From Streptomyces sp. AW19M42 (GTDB taxonomy: Bacteria; Actinomycetota; Actinomycetes; Streptomycetales; Streptomycetaceae), in the NCBI GenBank assembly GCA_000470535.1, contig CBRG010000096.1, forward strand, positions 1-64,000: a stretch of 64,000 bases of DNA, given 5' to 3'. The position numbers and the translations under genes were made by a program. The notes under the pieces were generated by a model. It searched no databases. It had not been told where the DNA came from and saw only the letters and a program-made list of their open reading frames with translations. Below, piece by piece: positions 16,096 through 25,038 of this stretch; position 1 is the stretch's first letter, and each line of letters opens with the position of its first letter.

Positions 16096-17508
16096 ATGAG
16101 CGTTGTCACCAACACGACCACGATCGGCGCGATCGACGCGCCGAGCCGGCGCAACACCGAACTGATGATGATGGTCTTCGCCATCGCCATCTCGGTGTTC
16201 GCCTACGCCAACGTGGGTCTCGCCATCGACGGCACGCTGCCGTCCGGCATGTTCGGATACGGCCTCGGCCTGGTCCTGCTCGGCGGCGTGGCCCACCTCG
16301 TGGTGCGCAAGTTCGCCCCGTACGCGGACCCGCTGCTGCTGCCGCTGGCCACCCTGCTCAACGGCCTCGGCCTGGTGCTGATCTGGCGGCTGGACCAGTC
16401 ACAGCGGCTGATCGACCGTGCCGAGTCCCAGTGGGGCAAGTACACCCCCGACGCCCCCAAACAGCTGATGTACTCCGCGGTCGGCGTCGCCCTGCTGGTG
16501 GCGGTGCTGATCGTCCTGAAGGACCACCGCATCCTGCAGCGGTACACCTACATCTCCATGGTGGCGGCGCTGGTCCTGCTGGTCATGCCGATGTTCTTCC
16601 CGGCGGTCAACGGTGCCAAGATCTGGGTCTCACTCGGCCCCTTCTCCATCCAGCCCGGCGAGTTCGCGAAGATCATCATCGCGATCTTCTTCTCCGGGTA
16701 CCTCATGGTCAAACGTGATGCGCTGGCCCTGGCCAGCCGTCGTTTCATGGGTATGTACCTCCCTCGCGGACGAGACCTCGGCCCGATCCTCGTCATCTGG
16801 GCTCTGTCGATCCTGATCCTGGTCTTCGAGACCGACCTCGGGACATCGCTCCTGTTCTTCGGCCTCTTCGTGATCATGCTGTACGTCGCGACGGAGCGGA
16901 CCAGCTGGATCGTCTTCGGTCTGCTGATGTCGGCGGCCGGCGCCGTGGGTGTCGCCACCTTCGAGCCGCACGTGCAGTCGCGAGTGACCGCGTGGCAGGA
17001 TCCGTTCGCCTGCTTCCAGACCGACGGCGCCTGCGAACAGATCTCCAACGCCATCATGTCCTTCGGCTCCGGCGGCACCCTGGGCACCGGCTGGGGGCAG
17101 GGCCACTCCGACCTGATCGGCTTCGCCGCCAACGCCGACTTCATCCTCTCCACGGTCGGTGAGGAACTCGGCCTCGCCGGAATGATGGCCGTCCTGCTGA
17201 TCTACGGCCTCATCGTCGAGCGCGGCGTCCGTACGGCACTCGCCGCACGCGACCCCTTCGGCAAGCTCCTCGCGATCGGCCTCTCCGGCGCCTTCGCGAT
17301 CCAGGTCTTCGTCGTCGCCGGCGGTGTGATGGGCCTCATCCCGCTGACCGGCATGACGATGCCCTTCCTCGCCGCCGGTGGGTCGTCCGTGATCGCCAAC
17401 TGGGCCCTGATCGGAATCCTCATCCGGATCAGCGACACCGCCCGCCGCCCCGCCCCGGCCCCCGCGCCTACCTCCGACGCCGAGATGACCCAGGTGGTCC
17501 GACCGTGA
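16096..17508 (+). CDS. rodA: SEDS peptidoglycan glycosyltransferase (RodA/FtsW family)
   Basis: 470-residue polytopic membrane protein with about ten to twelve helices. It polymerises lipid II into glycan strands together with its cognate class B PBP. Conserved SEDS features are seen: KIWVSLGPFSIQPGEFAKI, FETDLGTSLLFFGLF, and the C-terminal LTGMTMPFLAAGGSSVIANW. It overlaps pbpA by four bases (GTGA), the standard SEDS-bPBP pairing. RodA rather than FtsW is inferred from its position in the pknB cluster; true ftsW normally lies in the dcw cluster. Confidence 0.93.
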   Translation: MSVVTNTTTIGAIDAPSRRNTELMMMVFAIAISVFAYANVGLAIDGTLPSGMFGYGLGLVLLGGVAHLVVRKFAPYADPLLLPLATLLNGLGLVLIWRLDQSQRLIDRAESQWGKYTPDAPKQLMYSAVGVALLVAVLIVLKDHRILQRYTYISMVAALVLLVMPMFFPAVNGAKIWVSLGPFSIQPGEFAKIIIAIFFSGYLMVKRDALALASRRFMGMYLPRGRDLGPILVIWALSILILVFETDLGTSLLFFGLFVIMLYVATERTSWIVFGLLMSAAGAVGVATFEPHVQSRVTAWQDPFACFQTDGACEQISNAIMSFGSGGTLGTGWGQGHSDLIGFAANADFILSTVGEELGLAGMMAVLLIYGLIVERGVRTALAARDPFGKLLAIGLSGAFAIQVFVVAGGVMGLIPLTGMTMPFLAAGGSSVIANWALIGILIRISDTARRPAPAPAPTSDAEMTQVVRP

Positions 17509-18965
17509 ACAAGCCCCTGCGCCGGATCGCGATCTTCTGCGGCGTCCTCATCTTCGCCCTGCTCGCGCGGACCAACTACCTCCAGTACGTGAGGGCCGAC
17601 GAGCTCAACACCCGCGACGAGAACCGCCGCGTCCGTATCGAGCGGTACGCCCACGAGCGCGGCGACATCATCGTCGACGGCGGCAAGGCCGTCACCGGGT
17701 CCAAGGAGACCGAGGACAGCGACTTCAAGTACAAGCGGGTCTGGCAGGACGGCCCCATGTGGGCCCCGGTCACCGGCTACTCCTCGCAGGCGTTCGACGC
17801 CTCGCAGATCGAGAAGCTGGAGGACGGCATCCTCACCGGCAACGACGACCAGTTGTTCTTCGACCGCACCATGTCGATGTTCACCGGCGACAAGAAGCAG
17901 GGCGGCAACGTCGTCACCACGCTCAACTCCGCCGCGCAGAAGGCCGCCTTCACGGGTCTCGGCAACAAGAAGGGCGCCGTCGCCGCCCTCGACCCGCAGA
18001 CCGGCGCCATCCTGGCACTCGCCAGCACGCCCTCGTACGATCCCTCGACCTTCGCGGGCAACTCCGACAAGGACTCCAAGGCCTGGCAGGCGCTCCAGAA
18101 GGACAAAGACAAGCCGATGCTCAACCGGGCGTTGCGCGAGACCTACCCGCCCGGTTCGACCTTCAAGATCGTCACCGCGGCCGCCGCCCTGGAGAACGGG
18201 CTCTACACCGACATCGACGCCAAGACGAAGTCGCCGGTGCCCTTCCGCCTGCCCCAGACCACCCAGGACCTGCCGAACGAGGGCAACATCCAGTGTGAGA
18301 ACGTCCCGCTCCGGGAGGCGCTGCGGATCTCCTGCAACACCGTCTTCGGCAAGATCAGCGATGACCTCGGCAACCAGAAGATGATCGACCAAGCCAACAA
18401 GTTCGGCTTCAACAAGGACGTCTTCACCCCGGTCCGCGCCACCGAGAGCGTCTACCCCAAGGACAACCCGCCGCAGAACGCGATGGCCGGCATCGGTCAG
18501 GCGTCCAACCGCGCCACCCCGCTCCAGATGGCCATGGTGGCCTCCGCGGTCGCCAACGACGGCAAGCTGATGCAGCCGTACATGGTCGCCAAGCGGCAGT
18601 CGCCCGGCCTGGACGACATCTACACCCACGAGCCGGAGCAGTTCAGCCAGCCCCTGTCGGGTGAGAACGCCCAGAAGCTCCAGGAAATGATGAAGACCGT
18701 CGTCGAGTCGGGAACGGGCAGTAACGCCAGGATCCCCGGCGTCACCGTCGGCGGCAAGACGGGTACAGCCCAGCACGGTCTCGGTAACAGCGAGAATCCG
18801 TACGCCTGGTTCATCTCGTACGCGAAGACCGACAGCGGCTCCCCCGTCGCCGTCGCCGTGGTCGTCGAGGACAGCAAGGCCACCCGCGACGACATCTCCG
18901 GTGGCGGTCTGGCGGCCCCCATCGCGAAGAAGGTCATGCAGGCGGTCATCGACAGCAAGAAGTGA
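17505..18965 (+). CDS. pbpA: Class B penicillin-binding protein PbpA (transpeptidase)
   Basis: 486 residues with an N-terminal membrane anchor (IAIFCGVLIFALLA), a short dimerisation region and a transpeptidase domain. The active-site triad motifs are present: STFK (serine nucleophile, near residue 220), SCN (near 280) and KTGTAQ (near 418). It cross-links peptides in septal or polar wall growth alongside the SEDS protein encoded immediately upstream. 167 bp separate it from pknB. Confidence 0.94.
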   Translation: MNKPLRRIAIFCGVLIFALLARTNYLQYVRADELNTRDENRRVRIERYAHERGDIIVDGGKAVTGSKETEDSDFKYKRVWQDGPMWAPVTGYSSQAFDASQIEKLEDGILTGNDDQLFFDRTMSMFTGDKKQGGNVVTTLNSAAQKAAFTGLGNKKGAVAALDPQTGAILALASTPSYDPSTFAGNSDKDSKAWQALQKDKDKPMLNRALRETYPPGSTFKIVTAAAALENGLYTDIDAKTKSPVPFRLPQTTQDLPNEGNIQCENVPLREALRISCNTVFGKISDDLGNQKMIDQANKFGFNKDVFTPVRATESVYPKDNPPQNAMAGIGQASNRATPLQMAMVASAVANDGKLMQPYMVAKRQSPGLDDIYTHEPEQFSQPLSGENAQKLQEMMKTVVESGTGSNARIPGVTVGGKTGTAQHGLGNSENPYAWFISYAKTDSGSPVAVAVVVEDSKATRDDISGGGLAAPIAKKVMQAVIDSKK

Positions 18966-19132
18966 CGCCCGTCACGCCGGGCGCCATATCCGCACGTTGG
19001 GATACCGGTCGGATATCAGGTAGGGGCTGCGGGCTGATCACGTAGTGCGCGGCCGGTAGCGTATGCGCGAACAGCACACCGCCGGACCGCACACCGGTGC
19101 GGTCAGGACTGACGGAGAGGGCTGGAACAGTT

Positions 19133-21133
19133 ATGGAAGAGCCGCGTCGCCTCGGCGGCCGGTACGAGCTGGGCTCGGTGCTCGGCCGTGGTGGCATGGC
19201 CGAGGTATACCTCGCCCACGACACCCGGCTCGGCCGCACCGTAGCTGTGAAGACGCTTCGGGCGGACCTCGCCCGCGACCCGTCCTTCCAGGCCCGGTTC
19301 CGCCGTGAGGCCCAGTCCGCCGCCTCCCTGAACCATCCGGCGATCGTCGCGGTGTACGACACGGGTGAGGACTACGTCGACGGGGTCTCGATCCCGTACA
19401 TCGTCATGGAGTACGTCGACGGCTCGACGCTCAGGGAGCTGCTGCACTCGGGCCGCAGGCTGTTGCCGGAGCGCACCCTCGAAATGACGGTCGGCATCCT
19501 CCAGGCGCTGGAGTACTCGCACCGCGCGGGCATCGTCCACCGTGACATCAAGCCGGCCAACGTCATGCTGACGCGCACCGGCCAGGTCAAGGTCATGGAC
19601 TTCGGCATCGCCCGCGCCATGGGCGACTCCGGCATGACGATGACCCAGACCTCGGCCGTCATCGGCACCGCCCAGTACCTCTCCCCGGAGCAGGCCAAGG
19701 GCGAGCAGGTCGACGCCAGGTCGGACCTCTATTCGACGGGTTGTCTGCTCTATGAGCTGCTGACCGTCCGGCCGCCGTTCATCGGTGACTCACCCGTCGC
19801 GGTCGCCTACCAGCACGTACGGGAAGAACCGCAGACCCCGAGCAACTTCGACCCCGAGATCACGCCCGAGATGGACGCGATCGTGTTGAAGGCCCTGGTC
19901 AAGGACCCGGACTACCGCTACCAGTCGGCCGACGAGATGCGCGCCGACATCGAGGCCTGCCTCGACGGCCAGCCGGTCGCCGCCACCGCGGCGATGGGCG
20001 CGGCCGGCTACGGCGGCTACGACGGGTACGGCAACGACCAGCCCACCACCGCCCTGCGGGCAGCGGACCAGAACGGCGCCCAGACGTCGATGCTGCCCCC
20101 GGTCAACCCGGACGACGGCGGCTACGGCTACGACGACCGGCCCGACCGCCGCCGTCAGAAGAAGAGCAACACCTCGACGATCCTGCTGGTCGTCGCGGGC
20201 ATCCTGGTGCTGATCGGGGCGGTCCTGATCGGCAAGTCGGTCTTCGGTGACACGAACAGCGGCGGTGACACGTTCGCCGCGCCCAACATGGTCGGTATCA
20301 CCGTCAAGGACGCGCAGAGGCTCGCCGAGAACGCCGACATCGTGCTCAAGCAGGGCCCGAAGGAAGCGTGCAAGGACCAGCCCAAGAACAAGATCTGCCG
20401 CCAGACCCCGACGCCGGACGAGCAGATCGCGGAGAACGACACCGTGACGGTCTTCGTCTCCACCGGTGCGCCGAAGGTCACCGTTCCGGACGTCACCGAG
20501 AAGTCCGAGGACGGCGCGCGCAAGGTCCTTGAGGACCAGGGCTTCACGGTCAACGTCAAGTCGGTGGAGTCCGCCGACGCCCAGCCGGGCACCGTCCTGG
20601 AACAGTCGCCCAAGGGCAACGCGAAGGCCGAGAAGAACTCCGAGGTCGAGATCTCGGTCGCGACGGAGAAGCTGCTCACGGTGCCCGGACTGGACGGCCG
20701 CTCGTACGACGAGGCGGTGGCCCAGCTGACGGCGCTCGGGTTCACCAACGTCGCCAAGTCCGACACCGACGACGACAAGCCCGCGAACACCGTGGTCGGG
20801 CAGACCCCGGCGGCCAACACGAAGGCGGGCAAGGACGCCGCCATCATCCTGAAGGTCTCCAAGGGCCCGCCGGAGCCGACGACGAAGCCCGTTCCCGAGG
20901 TCAGGATGAAGAAGGTCTCCGAGGCCAAGCAGATCCTGAACGATGCCGGCTTCACGAACATCCAGTTCGCGGAGGGCAGCTCCGACGACGACAACGCCGT
21001 CGTCAGCGGCATCGACCCGCAGCCGAACAGCCAGGCAGACCCGGCCAACACCCCGGTCACCCTCACCACGATGGGCGGCAACCCTCCGGGCGGCGGCGAC
21101 GGCAACAGCATCTTCGGCGGCTCCGGGCACTGA
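19133..21133 (+). CDS. pknB: PknB: PASTA-domain Ser/Thr protein kinase
   Basis: Transmembrane kinase that senses muropeptides or lipid II and phosphorylates cell-wall and division proteins. Kinase domain residues 10-275: Gly loop GRGGMAEVY, catalytic VHRDIKPANVML and DFGIARAM are intact. A Gly/Asp-rich juxtamembrane linker precedes one helix near 350 (ILLVVAGILVLIGAVLIG). Four PASTA repeats then begin at NMVGITVKDAQ, TVPDVTEKSEDGA, TVPGLDGRSYDEA and PVPEVRMKKVSEA. ATG 19133 matches the family start (EEPRRLGGRYELGS); an upstream ATG at 19097 gives an atypical leader. A pknA gene, present at this place in mycobacteria, is absent. Confidence 0.95.
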   Translation: MEEPRRLGGRYELGSVLGRGGMAEVYLAHDTRLGRTVAVKTLRADLARDPSFQARFRREAQSAASLNHPAIVAVYDTGEDYVDGVSIPYIVMEYVDGSTLRELLHSGRRLLPERTLEMTVGILQALEYSHRAGIVHRDIKPANVMLTRTGQVKVMDFGIARAMGDSGMTMTQTSAVIGTAQYLSPEQAKGEQVDARSDLYSTGCLLYELLTVRPPFIGDSPVAVAYQHVREEPQTPSNFDPEITPEMDAIVLKALVKDPDYRYQSADEMRADIEACLDGQPVAATAAMGAAGYGGYDGYGNDQPTTALRAADQNGAQTSMLPPVNPDDGGYGYDDRPDRRRQKKSNTSTILLVVAGILVLIGAVLIGKSVFGDTNSGGDTFAAPNMVGITVKDAQRLAENADIVLKQGPKEACKDQPKNKICRQTPTPDEQIAENDTVTVFVSTGAPKVTVPDVTEKSEDGARKVLEDQGFTVNVKSVESADAQPGTVLEQSPKGNAKAEKNSEVEISVATEKLLTVPGLDGRSYDEAVAQLTALGFTNVAKSDTDDDKPANTVVGQTPAANTKAGKDAAIILKVSKGPPEPTTKPVPEVRMKKVSEAKQILNDAGFTNIQFAEGSSDDDNAVVSGIDPQPNSQADPANTPVTLTTMGGNPPGGGDGNSIFGGSGH

Positions 21134-21170
21134 CCGGCGTCACACCCCGTCCGCGCCCCCTCCGGCACGG

Positions 21171-21222
21171 ACACGGCGCAGGGCCCCGGCACCGAAACGG
21201 TGACCGGGGCCCTGCGCCGTGT
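21171..21222. terminator. Bidirectional terminator between pknB and sortase
   Basis: 19-bp perfect arms (21171-21189 and 21204-21222) around a 14-nt loop, 38 bp past pknB and 38 bp before the convergent sortase stop. It serves both operons. Confidence 0.85.
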
Positions 21223-21259
21223 TGTGCCGGCCGCGCCCCGGGAAGCTGCGGCTTACGCC

Positions 21260-21988
21260 TCAGCGCAGCTCCGCCGGGATCGTACGGTCGCGGTCGACCT
21301 TCTCCGTACGGACCAGCTCGCCCCACACGACGTAGCGGTACTTCGACGTGAAGACGGGTGTGCACGTCGTCAGCGTGATGTAGCGGCCGGGCTTCTTCCT
21401 GCCCGAGCCCTTCGGGACCTCCTGGAGCACGTCGACGTTGTACTTCGACGTCTCCGGAAGCTCCTTGAAGACCTTGTAGACGTACCAGGTGTCCTTGGTC
21501 TCGAAGACGACCGCGTCCCCGGTCCGCACCTTGTCGATGTTGTGGAACTTCGCCCCGTGGCCGTCCCGGTGGGCGGCCAGTGCGAAGTTGCCCTTCTCGG
21601 CCGAGGGGAGCGCCGACTTCACCGGGTCGGTGTAGTAGCCGGCGATGCCGTCGTTGAGGTTCTCGGTGTCGGTGCCCTTCTTGACGAGCACCTCGCCGTT
21701 CTTCATCGACGGGACGTGCAGGAAGCCGATGCCGTCCTTGGTGTCCAGCGCCCCGGGGCCGTCGGCCCAGCGGTCGCGCACGGTGTGGCCCTGTTTGGTG
21801 GCCTCGCGGTCGGCGAGCACGTTGGTCCACCAGAGGGAGTAGACGACGAAGAGGCCGAGCACCAGGCCTGCGGTGATCAGGAGTTCACCGAAGACACTGA
21901 CCGCGGTCGCGACGGGATGGCGGCGCGTGCGCCGCACCGGGGGCGCGGACTCGCCGGTCTGCTCTTGGTCCTCGGTCCTCGCTGCCAC
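21260..21988 (-). CDS. Class E sortase (copy 1)
   Basis: 242-residue membrane transpeptidase that anchors cell-surface proteins to peptidoglycan. One N-terminal helix (SVFGELLITAGLVLGLFVVY) is followed by the sortase barrel with catalytic His in FALAAHRDGHG, catalytic Cys in YITLTTCTP and Arg in FTSKYRYVVWG. Class E sortases of Streptomyces (SrtE1/SrtE2) attach long chaplins bearing LAXTG signals and are needed for aerial growth. It lies directly downstream of a second sortase, 34 bp apart. Confidence 0.9.
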   Translation of the reverse strand: MAARTEDQEQTGESAPPVRRTRRHPVATAVSVFGELLITAGLVLGLFVVYSLWWTNVLADREATKQGHTVRDRWADGPGALDTKDGIGFLHVPSMKNGEVLVKKGTDTENLNDGIAGYYTDPVKSALPSAEKGNFALAAHRDGHGAKFHNIDKVRTGDAVVFETKDTWYVYKVFKELPETSKYNVDVLQEVPKGSGRKKPGRYITLTTCTPVFTSKYRYVVWGELVRTEKVDRDRTIPAELR

Positions 21989-22022
21989 CGCACCGTCCCT
22001 GTCGTGATGATGTTCGGCCCGT

Positions 22023-23435
22023 TCAGCCCACGAGCACGTCCGGCTTTCCCTTGCTGCGCGGCCGTTCGTCGACCATCTTGCCCCAGACGATCATTCGGTA
22101 CGTACTCGTGAATTCGGGCGTACAGGTCGTCAGTGTGATGTACCGGCCGGCCTTGGTGAACCCCGACTGCGGCGGCACCGGTCCGATCACCGACACATTC
22201 GACGGCGAGGTCTGGGGCAGCACGCTCGTCATCTCGTACGTGTAGTAGGCGTCCTGTGTCTCGACCACGATCGGGTCACCGGGCTTCAGCCGGTTGATGT
22301 AGCGGAACGGCTCACCGTGGGTGTTGCGGTGGCCGGCCAGCGCGAAGTTGCCTTGCTTGTCCGACGGCATCGCCGTGCGCAGGGGTTTCTCGCCGTAGTG
22401 GCCGACCATGCCGCGGTCCAGAACCTTGTCCTTGCTGGTGCCCTCGGCGATCGGCGTGACCACGTCCAGCTTCGGGATGTGGATGATGGCGAAGCCCTGA
22501 CCGGCCTCGAACATGCCGGGGGCACGCTTTCCGCTGGCCCAGTCGTCCTGGATCTTGTGCGTCTCGTTGCCGGCGATCTGGTCGGCGCGCACGTTGGTCC
22601 ACCACAGCTGGTATGTGACGAACAGCAGCATCAGCACGCCCAGCGAGATGAACAGCTCACCGACCACCCGGCTGACCACGACGGCCGGGCTGTCCTTGGC
22701 CGCCCGCGCGGCCCGTCGTGCCTCGACGCGCGACATCGGCTTCGCGGGGGCGGCGGGCTCCGACGCCGGACCCGGCCGCTGGTCGCCACGCCTGCGGCCG
22801 CGGCCCTTGGCCGCACGCCGCCGCTCGGCCCGGCCGCCGGTACCGCTCTGCTCGGCGTTGTTCGGCTCCTCTTCCGTGACAGTCGGGGCATCCGGGGCTT
22901 CGGCGGTGACCGCGGTGTCCACGCGCCCCGCGGCCGGTACCGCCGCCATGACTTCCGTGGCGTCCTCGGCCGTCGGCCCGCGTTCCGGCTCCGAGCGGTG
23001 CTGCTGCGGCTGCGACTGCTGCCGCGCGCGAGACGCTATTCGCCGGGTGTCCGACGTCCGCAGTGCGACCGTCTCGTCGTGAGCGGGTGGTACGTCGGCC
23101 GGGACAGCCGGGACGGCCTCCTGGTGGCCGTACCAGTCCCGTTCGTAGCCCTCGGGGTCATACCACTCGCGCGGGGGTTCCTGAGCCGCCTGCGGCGCGT
23201 GTGGCGCCTGCGGCGACCGCGCACCGGCGGCCCCCGGGCCGCCGTCCGGACCGGCCGCCCTCGCGGGGGCGTTCTCCGCCCGGAACCAGGGGGAGGCGTG
23301 CTCCCCGGGCAACGGGTCGTTCAGCGGGTCCGCCAGCTGGCCGACCGCCGCCTCGAACGCGCCCTCGGCCCCGTCCGTCCCCTCTTCGTGCGGGCCGTCC
23401 TGACCGGCGTCGCGGCCGTGGCGCGGTGGGGTCAC
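22023..23435 (-). CDS. Class E sortase with long N-terminal cytoplasmic domain (copy 2)
   Basis: 470 residues, twice the usual sortase length. Residues 1-240 are acidic, Pro/Ala-rich and disordered; a helix follows near 255 (VVGELFISLGVLMLLFVTYQL). The barrel has His in FALAGHRNTHG, Cys in TLTTCTPEF and Arg in YRMIVWG. The ATG overlaps the stop of the amidotransferase gene (ATGA), so it is translated from the same mRNA. The long cytoplasmic extension may bind a division or kinase partner; that is inference. A shorter start within the linker is possible. Confidence 0.85.
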   Translation of the reverse strand: MTPPRHGRDAGQDGPHEEGTDGAEGAFEAAVGQLADPLNDPLPGEHASPWFRAENAPARAAGPDGGPGAAGARSPQAPHAPQAAQEPPREWYDPEGYERDWYGHQEAVPAVPADVPPAHDETVALRTSDTRRIASRARQQSQPQQHRSEPERGPTAEDATEVMAAVPAAGRVDTAVTAEAPDAPTVTEEEPNNAEQSGTGGRAERRRAAKGRGRRRGDQRPGPASEPAAPAKPMSRVEARRAARAAKDSPAVVVSRVVGELFISLGVLMLLFVTYQLWWTNVRADQIAGNETHKIQDDWASGKRAPGMFEAGQGFAIIHIPKLDVVTPIAEGTSKDKVLDRGMVGHYGEKPLRTAMPSDKQGNFALAGHRNTHGEPFRYINRLKPGDPIVVETQDAYYTYEMTSVLPQTSPSNVSVIGPVPPQSGFTKAGRYITLTTCTPEFTSTYRMIVWGKMVDERPRSKGKPDVLVG

Positions 23436-24070
23436 GCGACGGCCTTGCCCACCACCGGCGCGAGCCCCGCCGACCTCTCGACGGCTCCGGCGTCACCGCA
23501 CTGCGCCAGCCAGTTCGCGAGCATCAGATGACCGTGCTCGGTGAGCACCGACTCCGGATGGAACTGCACTCCCTCGACCGCCAGCTCCCGGTGCCGCAGC
23601 CCCATGATGATGCCGTCGGCCGTGCGCGCGGTGACCTCCAGCTCCTCGGGAACCGTGTCCGGCTCCGCGGCGAGCGAGTGGTAGCGGGTCGCGGTGAAGG
23701 GGGAGGGCAGACCGGCGAAGACGCCCTTGCCCCCATGGGTCACCGCGGACGTCTTGCCGTGCAGCAACTCGGGGGCGCGGTCCACGACACCGCCGTACGC
23801 CACCGCCATCGACTGCATCCCGAGGCAGACCCCGAAGACCGGGACGCCGGTCTGTGCGCAGTGCCGCACCATGTCGACGCAGACGCCCGCGTGCTCGGGG
23901 GTGCCGGGGCCCGGCGAGAGCAGGACGCCGTCGAAGCCGTCCTGGGCGTGGGCCGTGGTCACCTCGTCGTTGCGCAGCACCTCGCACTCGGCGCCGAGTT
24001 GGTAGAGGTACTGGACGAGGTTGAAGACGAAGCTGTCGTAGTTGTCGACGACCAGGATGCGGGCGCTCAT
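23432..24070 (-). CDS. trpG: Class I glutamine amidotransferase, anthranilate or aminodeoxychorismate synthase component II
   Basis: 212 residues. Supplies ammonia from glutamine for anthranilate (tryptophan) or aminodeoxychorismate (folate) synthesis. DNYDSFVFNLVQYL at the start, LLSPGPGTPEHAG, catalytic Cys in FGVCLGMQ (near residue 83) and the His-Glu of FHPESVLTEHG complete the triad. The gene next to pknB is called trpG in mycobacteria; without component I nearby, TrpG and PabA cannot be separated and it may serve both. Overlaps sortase copy 2 downstream and the small membrane gene upstream. Confidence 0.9.
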   Translation of the reverse strand: MSARILVVDNYDSFVFNLVQYLYQLGAECEVLRNDEVTTAHAQDGFDGVLLSPGPGTPEHAGVCVDMVRHCAQTGVPVFGVCLGMQSMAVAYGGVVDRAPELLHGKTSAVTHGGKGVFAGLPSPFTATRYHSLAAEPDTVPEELEVTARTADGIIMGLRHRELAVEGVQFHPESVLTEHGHLMLANWLAQCGDAGAVERSAGLAPVVGKAVA

Positions 24071-24249
24071 CGGCCGGCCCCCGTCGCGGCCGCGCCGTCG
24101 ACCGTCACATCACCGAACGGAAGCAGCGGCTCCGCCCACGGGAAGACGTACTGGAACAGCACGTAGACAACCGCCAGGGCGAGCACGAGCGAGATGAACC
24201 CGCGCAGCCACGCGTTGCCCGGCAGATGACGCCAGATCCAGCCGTACAT
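24067..24249 (-). CDS. Small single-pass membrane protein (60 aa)
   Basis: Sixty residues with a basic-aromatic start (MYGWIWRHLPGNAWLRG), one strong helix (FISLVLALAVVYVLFQYVF) and a short outside tail. GGAGGGG lies five bases before the ATG and the stop overlaps the trpG start, so it is a real, coupled gene. No known family recognised. Placed between two sortase genes and trpG, it may be an accessory of the sortase/PknB surface system; that is inference only. Confidence 0.8.
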   Translation of the reverse strand: MYGWIWRHLPGNAWLRGFISLVLALAVVYVLFQYVFPWAEPLLPFGDVTVDGAAATGAGR

Positions 24250-24305
24250 GCTGACCCCTCCATTCGGTACGGGACCAGAGTAAAGGCCGGGGGCAGAGCC
24301 GTGGG

Positions 24306-25013
24306 TCAGCTGTGGAAAGCCACGGGCCTTCCGTCGGTCACGGGCTGGGTCGCGTCCAGGTGTGCCCAGGCGATCAGCCGGTGGCTGCTGCCCCATTCCG
24401 GGTCGCAGGTGGTCAGCGTCAGATAGCGGCCGGGCCCGTCGAAGCCGGACTTGCGCGGGACGGGGTCGATGACGCCGATATCGCTCGGCACGGTGCGGTA
24501 GGGCTTCTTGTCGATGCGGTACGTGAACCACGTCGTCCCGTCCGTCACCAGCACCGGGTCCCCCGGGCGCAGCTTCGGAAAGTCCTTGAAGGGGTCGCCG
24601 TACGTGCGGCGATGGCCGGCCACCGCGAAGTTGCCGGTGGCTCCGGGACGGGCGGTGGCTCGGTAGTGCCCCAGGCCCTTCTGCAAGGTCTTCACCTCGG
24701 TGTTCTCCAGGATGGGCCAGTCCCAGCCCTTCCCGAAGCGCGGTATGTAGAGCATCGCGAACGGCTTCCCGTCGCGGTACGCCTTCGGGGCGCGGGGCGT
24801 CTTCGGTGAATTCGGTGCGGCCGATGCCGGCGGGGCGGGCGCGGACACCGCCCCCCGCGCCCACTGGCGTTGCAGGTCGTCGATCTGTCCCTCGGTCGCA
24901 CCGGCGGCCTTCACTCCGGTCCAGAACAGCACATACACCACAAAGAGGATGATCAGGGCGCCGATCGTGATGCACAGTTCGCTGAACGTCCTGACGATCA
25001 GTCGCACCGACAC
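24306..25013 (-). CDS. Class E sortase (copy 3)
   Basis: 235 residues with an N-terminal helix (FSELCITIGALIILFVVYVLF), catalytic His in FAVAGHRRTYG, Cys in LTLTTCDPEW and Arg in SSHRLIAW. The region around Cys differs from copies 1 and 2 (Asp-Pro-Glu-Trp-Gly rather than Thr-Pro), suggesting a different substrate signal. Two sortases are described at this place in S. coelicolor as I remember; a third is notable. It is separated from the DUF881 gene upstream by 25 bp, likely one operon. Confidence 0.88.
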   Translation of the reverse strand: MSVRLIVRTFSELCITIGALIILFVVYVLFWTGVKAAGATEGQIDDLQRQWARGAVSAPAPPASAAPNSPKTPRAPKAYRDGKPFAMLYIPRFGKGWDWPILENTEVKTLQKGLGHYRATARPGATGNFAVAGHRRTYGDPFKDFPKLRPGDPVLVTDGTTWFTYRIDKKPYRTVPSDIGVIDPVPRKSGFDGPGRYLTLTTCDPEWGSSHRLIAWAHLDATQPVTDGRPVAFHS

Positions 25014-25038
25014 CGGTCGGCCTCCCCGCAGCTGCTCG

